From Deltaproteobacteria bacterium (GTDB taxonomy: Bacteria > Desulfobacterota > G020345765), in assembly GCA_030616835.1 (NCBI GenBank), contig JAUWWP010000097.1:1-8089 (forward strand): DNA of 8,089 bases, in the 5' to 3' direction. How positions within the stretch are numbered: the stretch's first letter is position 1; every line of letters begins with the position of its first letter. The notes beneath the pieces were generated by a model that was not told where the DNA came from, searched no databases, and saw nothing but the letters and a program-made list of their open reading frames with translations. The position numbers and the translations under genes were made by a program. Of the stretch, positions 5,361 to 8,089 are shown piece by piece.

Positions 5361-6465
5361 TTAACGGGAAGCGGCTTTGCTTAGCAGATAAGCCTGGATA
5401 AATTCATCCAGCTCACCATCCAGTACCGCTTCGACATTGCTCACCTCCAGATTGGTGTGATGATCCTTCACCATTTTGTAAGGATGAAGAATATAGGAGC
5501 GAATCTGGCTCCCCCAGGCGATCTCCTTCTTGGTTTTCTCTAATTTTTCCATTTCCTCAGCCCGTTCCTTCAATTCTCTTTCATATAGCCGGGCACGCAG
5601 CACCTTCATGGCGGTTGCCTTGTTTTTGTATTGGGAGCGTTCATTTTGACATTGAACCACAATCCCGGTGGGAAGGTGGGTTATCCGCACGGCCGAGCTG
5701 GTTTTATTAACGTGCTGTCCGCCGGCACCCCGGGCCCGGAAGGTATCGATCCGCAACTCATCGTCTTTGATGTCGATCACAATGGAGTCATCCACTTGGG
5801 GATAGACAAAGACTGAGGCGAATGAGGTGTGGCGACGATTGCCGGCGTCAAAAGGAGATAACCTAACTAACCGATGAATACCCACCTCGGCCTTCAGGTA
5901 CCCATAGGCATACTCCCCTTCCCCAGTGAACATAGCAGATTTGATCCCGGCTTCTTCCCCGTCCTGGTGATCGATGAGCTCAGTTTTAAAGCCTTTGAGT
6001 TCACAGTAACGAAGATACATCCGCAGAAGCATGGCTGCCCAGTCCTGGGCCTCGGTACCCCCGGCCCCAGCATTGATGGAGACAATTGAATTGTTTGGAT
6101 CCTGATCTCCTGAGAGCATCTGCTTAAGCTCCAGCTCCCGGGTCCGGGTACTCAGCCGATCGAGCTGGCTTTCTACTTCTTCCCCTACCTCCAGATCGTT
6201 CTCCTCTTCGGCCAGTCCCAGGAGAGTTTCCGCCTCTTCCAGTTCCTTCTGAAGAATCTGCCACTGCTCGATCTTTTTCTCTAAACCGATTTTTTCCCGA
6301 AGAATATTCTGAGCGGATTCTTTATTATCCCAGAAGTTGGGTTGAGAGGAGATCTTTTCCAGGGAGCGGATACGCTGCCTTTTTCCATCTAAGTCAAAGA
6401 TGACCTCGGAGGGCTTCCAGGTTCTTTTTGAGCGGATTTAATTTATCTCTTGATTCTTTAAACAT
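5361..6465 (-). CDS. prfB: Peptide chain release factor 2, with programmed +1 frameshift
   Basis: RF2 recognises UGA and UAA stop codons and triggers peptide release. The gene is read in two frames. Frame 0 starts at ATG 6465-6463 (MFKESRDKLNPLKKN) and encodes 23 residues ending ALRGHL before an in-frame TGA at 6396-6394. A +1 shift at CTT continues with GAC (DLDGKRQRIRSLEK), giving 367 residues in total, against 365 in E. coli. The anticodon-mimicking SPF tripeptide (LSPFD, residues 203-205) identifies RF2 rather than RF1. The catalytic GGQ is in RARGAGGQHVNKTSS (248-250). The central coiled region around residues 40-115 is rich in Glu and Leu. A Shine-Dalgarno GAGG (6475-6472) lies 6 nt before the ATG. 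A reading that ignores the shift would begin at an internal Met (6119) and lose 115 residues. The gene heads a likely prfB-lysS-lolC unit. Confidence 0.96.
6393..6408 (-). promoter_or_regulatory. prfB: prfB programmed +1 frameshift site
   Basis: The minus strand reads CGA GGT CAT CTT TGA C. The slippery CTT (6399-6397), the poorly terminated TGA followed by C, and the Shine-Dalgarno-like GAGG three to four bases before CTT all match the classical prfB recoding site. When RF2 is scarce, termination at UGA slows and ribosomes shift to make more RF2, an autoregulatory loop. The upstream element is weaker than the AGGGGG of E. coli. Confidence 0.95.
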
Positions 6466-6481
6466 TCTTTGCCTCTTTTTA

Positions 6482-6490
6482 TTTATACCA
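6482..6490 (-). promoter_or_regulatory. Possible extended -10 promoter for prfB
   Basis: TGGTATAAA on the minus strand is an extended -10 match (TGn next to TATAAA); no good -35 is seen about 17 bp upstream. Transcription would start near 6475, leaving a leader of only about 10 nt that barely includes the GAGG ribosome binding site, which weakens the call. Confidence 0.3.
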
Positions 6491-6662
6491 CTTTTCGCAA
6501 TTTTTTAAAACCTTTTATTTTCCTTTCCTTTGATTCGGACATAAGAAAAATATTTAGGATTGCCAGAAGCCTCCCCGGAGAAAGCTCTCGCTCCATCTGA
6601 AAATTAAAGGTTAGCTCAGCAATGGTCTCTCGAATACGCTTCAGTGTTCAAGTAATATTCAT
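6491..6662. other. Upstream region of prfB, no gene seen
   Basis: This stretch is AT-rich next to prfB (runs such as TTTTTTAAAA and CCTTTTATTTTCC) and more balanced further right. I see no convincing ORF, RNA gene or repeat. A more distal prfB promoter could lie here, but no box pair stands out. Confidence 0.5.
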
Positions 6663-6878
6663 CCCAAATAATGCGTGAATGTAGGGGCCGACGCCTGCCC
6701 GACGAAGCCTTGGCGGAGTTTGGTCTCTGTCGGCCCGAATCCTTCGACAAGCTCAGGACAAGTAAAGGGTGGACACAGAGGTCCACCCCTACAATCCGCA
6801 TCAGGTCGGACTTACACTAAATAGGTGCAAGTAAATTGTTAATATACCAATAATTCGGATATTCACGCATTATTTGGG
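6663..6878. mobile_element. MITE-like 216-bp element with 18-bp terminal inverted repeats
   Basis: CCCAAATAATGCGTGAAT (6663-6680) and ATTCACGCATTATTTGGG (6861-6878) are perfect 18-bp inverted repeats bounding 216 bp. The interior has no protein-coding potential and contains the nested GTAGGGG palindromic unit at 6680-6793 plus an AT-rich right part. Size, perfect ends and lack of a transposase fit a non-autonomous miniature element. No clear target-site duplication is visible outside the ends (ATTCAT on the left, TTTATT on the right), so the element is inferred from the inverted repeats only. Confidence 0.55.
6680..6793. repeat. Nested palindromic unit TGTAGGGG ... CCCCTACA
   Basis: The unit is bounded by TGTAGGGG (6680-6687) and CCCCTACA (6786-6793). 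It contains two hairpins: GGGCCGAC (6685-6692) with GTCGGCCC (6729-6736), and GGGTGGAC (6767-6774) with GTCCACCC (6781-6788) around a 6-nt loop. Between them sits CCTTCGACAAGCTCAGGAC (from 6741), another copy of the short dispersed family. The left end matches 1123-1135 in reverse complement. Similar GTAGGGG-type hairpins are frequent in genomes of uncultivated bacteria, from general experience rather than a search. Confidence 0.75.
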
Positions 6879-6922
6879 TTTATTTTCCGATAATTTTATC
6901 CAAAAGCCTTGCTTCCATTTAC

Positions 6923-6949
6923 AAAAAACCTCATGTTCGTCGTGGAGGT
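6923..6949 (-). terminator. Weak possible terminator of the propeller gene
   Basis: On the minus strand ACCTC and GAGGT form a 5-bp stem around a 12-nt loop, followed by a short T run. It lies about 80 nt after the stop of the propeller gene. The stem is short, so this is only a candidate; the rest of 6879-7030 shows no gene or clear structure. Confidence 0.25.
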
Positions 6950-7030
6950 GGAAGATAATACCGGTGATTAGCTGCTGGACAGAATAGTAAGTTTGGGATC
7001 ATAAGGGTAGGATTGGACGGGATAGAACAC

Positions 7031-8089
7031 TTATGGAGGACACCTGGTGTAAAGGATATCAGGTAATATAGGCACGGCAGTATCATCTGTCCAAACTACA
7101 TGGAGGCTGCTGGTGTTGTCCACGGCAATGAAAGGCTGTCCCGAGCCTCCATCATTATTCGAGATATTGATAGGGCTCGGCCACCAACACATTCCGGCTC
7201 CTGTAATATAGTAGATATCCCAATCCCCCGCATCCTCCCAGACCACATGGAGGTTATCGCTGCTATCCACAGCAATGCAAGGATTAGATAAGTACCCAGA
7301 GGTATTGGAGATATTTTCCGGGGTGGGAGACCAGCTCCCCCCGGAAAACCTGGAATAGTAGATCTCATCAAATCCCGTGGTATCATCCTGCCAGACCACA
7401 TGGAGGTTATCACTATTGTACGCGGCAATTGAAGGATCATACGAGTCCCCAGAGGTATTGGAGATATTTTCCTGAGTAGGAGACCAGCTTCCTCCAGAAA
7501 ATCGGGAGTAGAGGATCTCATAGTTATCCAAAGGATAATCATCCCAGACCACATGAAGGTTATCGCTGTTATCCACGGCAATGCAAGGTACCTCTGAGTA
7601 CCAAGGATTATTAGAGATATTTTCCGGGGTGGGAGACCAGCTTCCTCCAGAAAACCTGGAATAGTAGATATCAGTGGTGCCCGTGGTATCATCCTGCCAG
7701 ACCACATGGAGGTTATCGCTGTTATCCACGGCAATGCAAGGTGCCCCTGAGTCCCCAGGAGTATTGGAGATATTTTCCGGGGTTGGAGACCAGCCTCCTC
7801 CAGAAAATCGGGAGTAATAGATCTCCTGGTTGTCCGAAGGAATATCATAATTCCCCCAGACCACATGGAGGTTATCACTGCTATCCACGGCAATCGAAGG
7901 ATAATAAAAGGCCATAGAGGTATTGGAGATATTTTCCGGGGTGGGGGACCAGCTTCCTCCAGAAAACTTGGAATAGTAGATCTCAAAGATGATCTGCTCC
8001 TCCCAAACTACATGGAGGTTATTAAGGCTGTCCACAGCCAGGGTAGGGGCAACTGAACGAAACCCGGGATTAGAGATTTTTGCACTCCC
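7031..8089 (-). CDS. Beta-propeller repeat protein (sialidase/BNR-like), 5' end outside window
   Basis: The visible part encodes 352 residues and is open through the right edge, so the N-terminus, any signal peptide and the number of further repeats are unknown. A GTG at 8035 is an internal Val codon of a repeat (LAVDSLNNLHVVW), not a start. The protein consists of seven successive units of 49-53 residues with the consensus P-x-IAVD-xSDNLHVVW, then EIYYSRFSGGSWSPTPENISN and a short variable link. The LHVVW and SGGxW elements are typical of bladed, Asp-box-like propellers in secreted or surface proteins. The sixth unit diverges (YYITGAGMCWWPSPINISNN). The last is cut short after DILYTRCPP and may be completed by N-terminal strands. 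No C-terminal sorting or anchor domain follows. Enzymatic activity is not indicated; a binding or scaffold role is inference. The gene is divergent in style from its housekeeping neighbours and has no obvious partner. Confidence 0.85.
   Translation of the reverse strand, partial: GSAKISNPGFRSVAPTLAVDSLNNLHVVWEEQIIFEIYYSKFSGGSWSPTPENISNTSMAFYYPSIAVDSSDNLHVVWGNYDIPSDNQEIYYSRFSGGGWSPTPENISNTPGDSGAPCIAVDNSDNLHVVWQDDTTGTTDIYYSRFSGGSWSPTPENISNNPWYSEVPCIAVDNSDNLHVVWDDYPLDNYEILYSRFSGGSWSPTQENISNTSGDSYDPSIAAYNSDNLHVVWQDDTTGFDEIYYSRFSGGSWSPTPENISNTSGYLSNPCIAVDSSDNLHVVWEDAGDWDIYYITGAGMCWWPSPINISNNDGGSGQPFIAVDNTSSLHVVWTDDTAVPILPDILYTRCPP
7091..8012 (-). repeat. In-frame DNA tandem array of about 153-bp units
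   Basis: The segment coding for LHVVW (plus strand CCAGACCACATGGAGGTTAT or close variants) begins at 7091, 7238, 7391, 7544, 7697, 7856 and 8003. The spacings are 147, 153, 153, 153, 159 and 147 bp, all multiples of three. Conservation is high at DNA level, including synonymous positions, which points to recent duplication or gene conversion between units. The same periodicity keeps a second, unrelated frame open for about 296 codons; that frame is not a gene. Confidence 0.9.

Noticed and set aside
5361..6119. A 252-residue RF2 starting at the internal ATG at 6119
   Set aside because: The coding frame continues upstream of 6119 with RF2-like sequence to 6395 and joins a canonical N-terminus through the CTT TGA C shift; the internal Met is not the start.
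6933..6971. A 12-residue plus-strand mini-ORF starting ATGTTCGTCGTGG
   Set aside because: It has no Shine-Dalgarno, no recognisable product, and lies in the 3' region of the opposite-strand gene; it is too short to support.
7096..7986. A 296-codon overlapping minus-strand frame in the propeller gene
   Set aside because: It is kept open by the repeat periodicity (multiples of 3 bp); its translation has no repeat-protein logic beyond the mirrored DNA repeat.
7091..8012. Regularly spaced repeats resembling a CRISPR array
   Set aside because: The units are about 153 bp, coding and in frame, without short repeat/unique spacer structure or cas genes.
7031..8035. A complete 334-residue propeller protein starting at GTG 8035
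   Set aside because: The GTG is a Val codon in a conserved IAVD/LAVD repeat element, and the frame remains open with matching repeat sequence to the window edge.

Overview
The window carries six protein-coding genes, one of them running off the right edge, separated by unusually repeat-rich intergenic DNA. A LolC/E-type lipoprotein-release permease points to a diderm (Gram-negative) bacterium. The mix of a cysteine-rich 4Fe-4S protein, a MFE-2-like short-chain dehydrogenase, a multi-blade propeller protein and many short palindromic intergenic repeats resembles uncultivated, probably anaerobic lineages (Omnitrophota-, Aerophobota- or Desulfobacterota-like). I cannot fix the phylum from sequence alone.

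Left part (1-2356): two plus-strand genes. The first (127-936, GTG start) encodes a protein with a C-terminal 2[4Fe-4S] ferredoxin domain and ten further cysteines. A large inverted repeat starts directly after its stop codon. The second (1261-2100) is an SDR oxidoreductase of the hydroxyacyl-CoA dehydrogenase type, with a clear sigma70-like promoter, a strong Shine-Dalgarno and a convincing intrinsic terminator. The terminator loop is filled by a dispersed repeat.

Central part (2357-6465, minus strand): a likely housekeeping transcription unit prfB - lysS - lolC. It encodes peptide release factor 2, lysyl-tRNA synthetase and a lipoprotein-releasing ABC permease. prfB is read through a programmed +1 frameshift at CTT TGA C, so the true gene starts at 6465; the uninterrupted ORF shows only its last 252 residues. 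lysS and lolC are separated by 2 nt. The 167-nt prfB-lysS gap is largely filled with repeats. No lolD follows lolC here.

Right part (6466-8089): about 565 bp without a gene, containing a 216-bp element with 18-bp terminal inverted repeats and nested palindromes but no transposase. Then comes the 3' part of a minus-strand gene made of about 51-residue beta-propeller repeats; its 5' end lies outside the window.

The same short repeat families recur in almost every intergenic gap: the TCCTGAGC/GTCGAAGGA type, the GATG/CATC hairpin type, the GTAGGGG type and a 27-bp AACCACGAATT type. I see no clear new multi-gene system. The points most worth follow-up are the cysteine-rich ferredoxin protein, the nested repeat elements, the repeat inside a terminator and the extra membrane segment of LolC.
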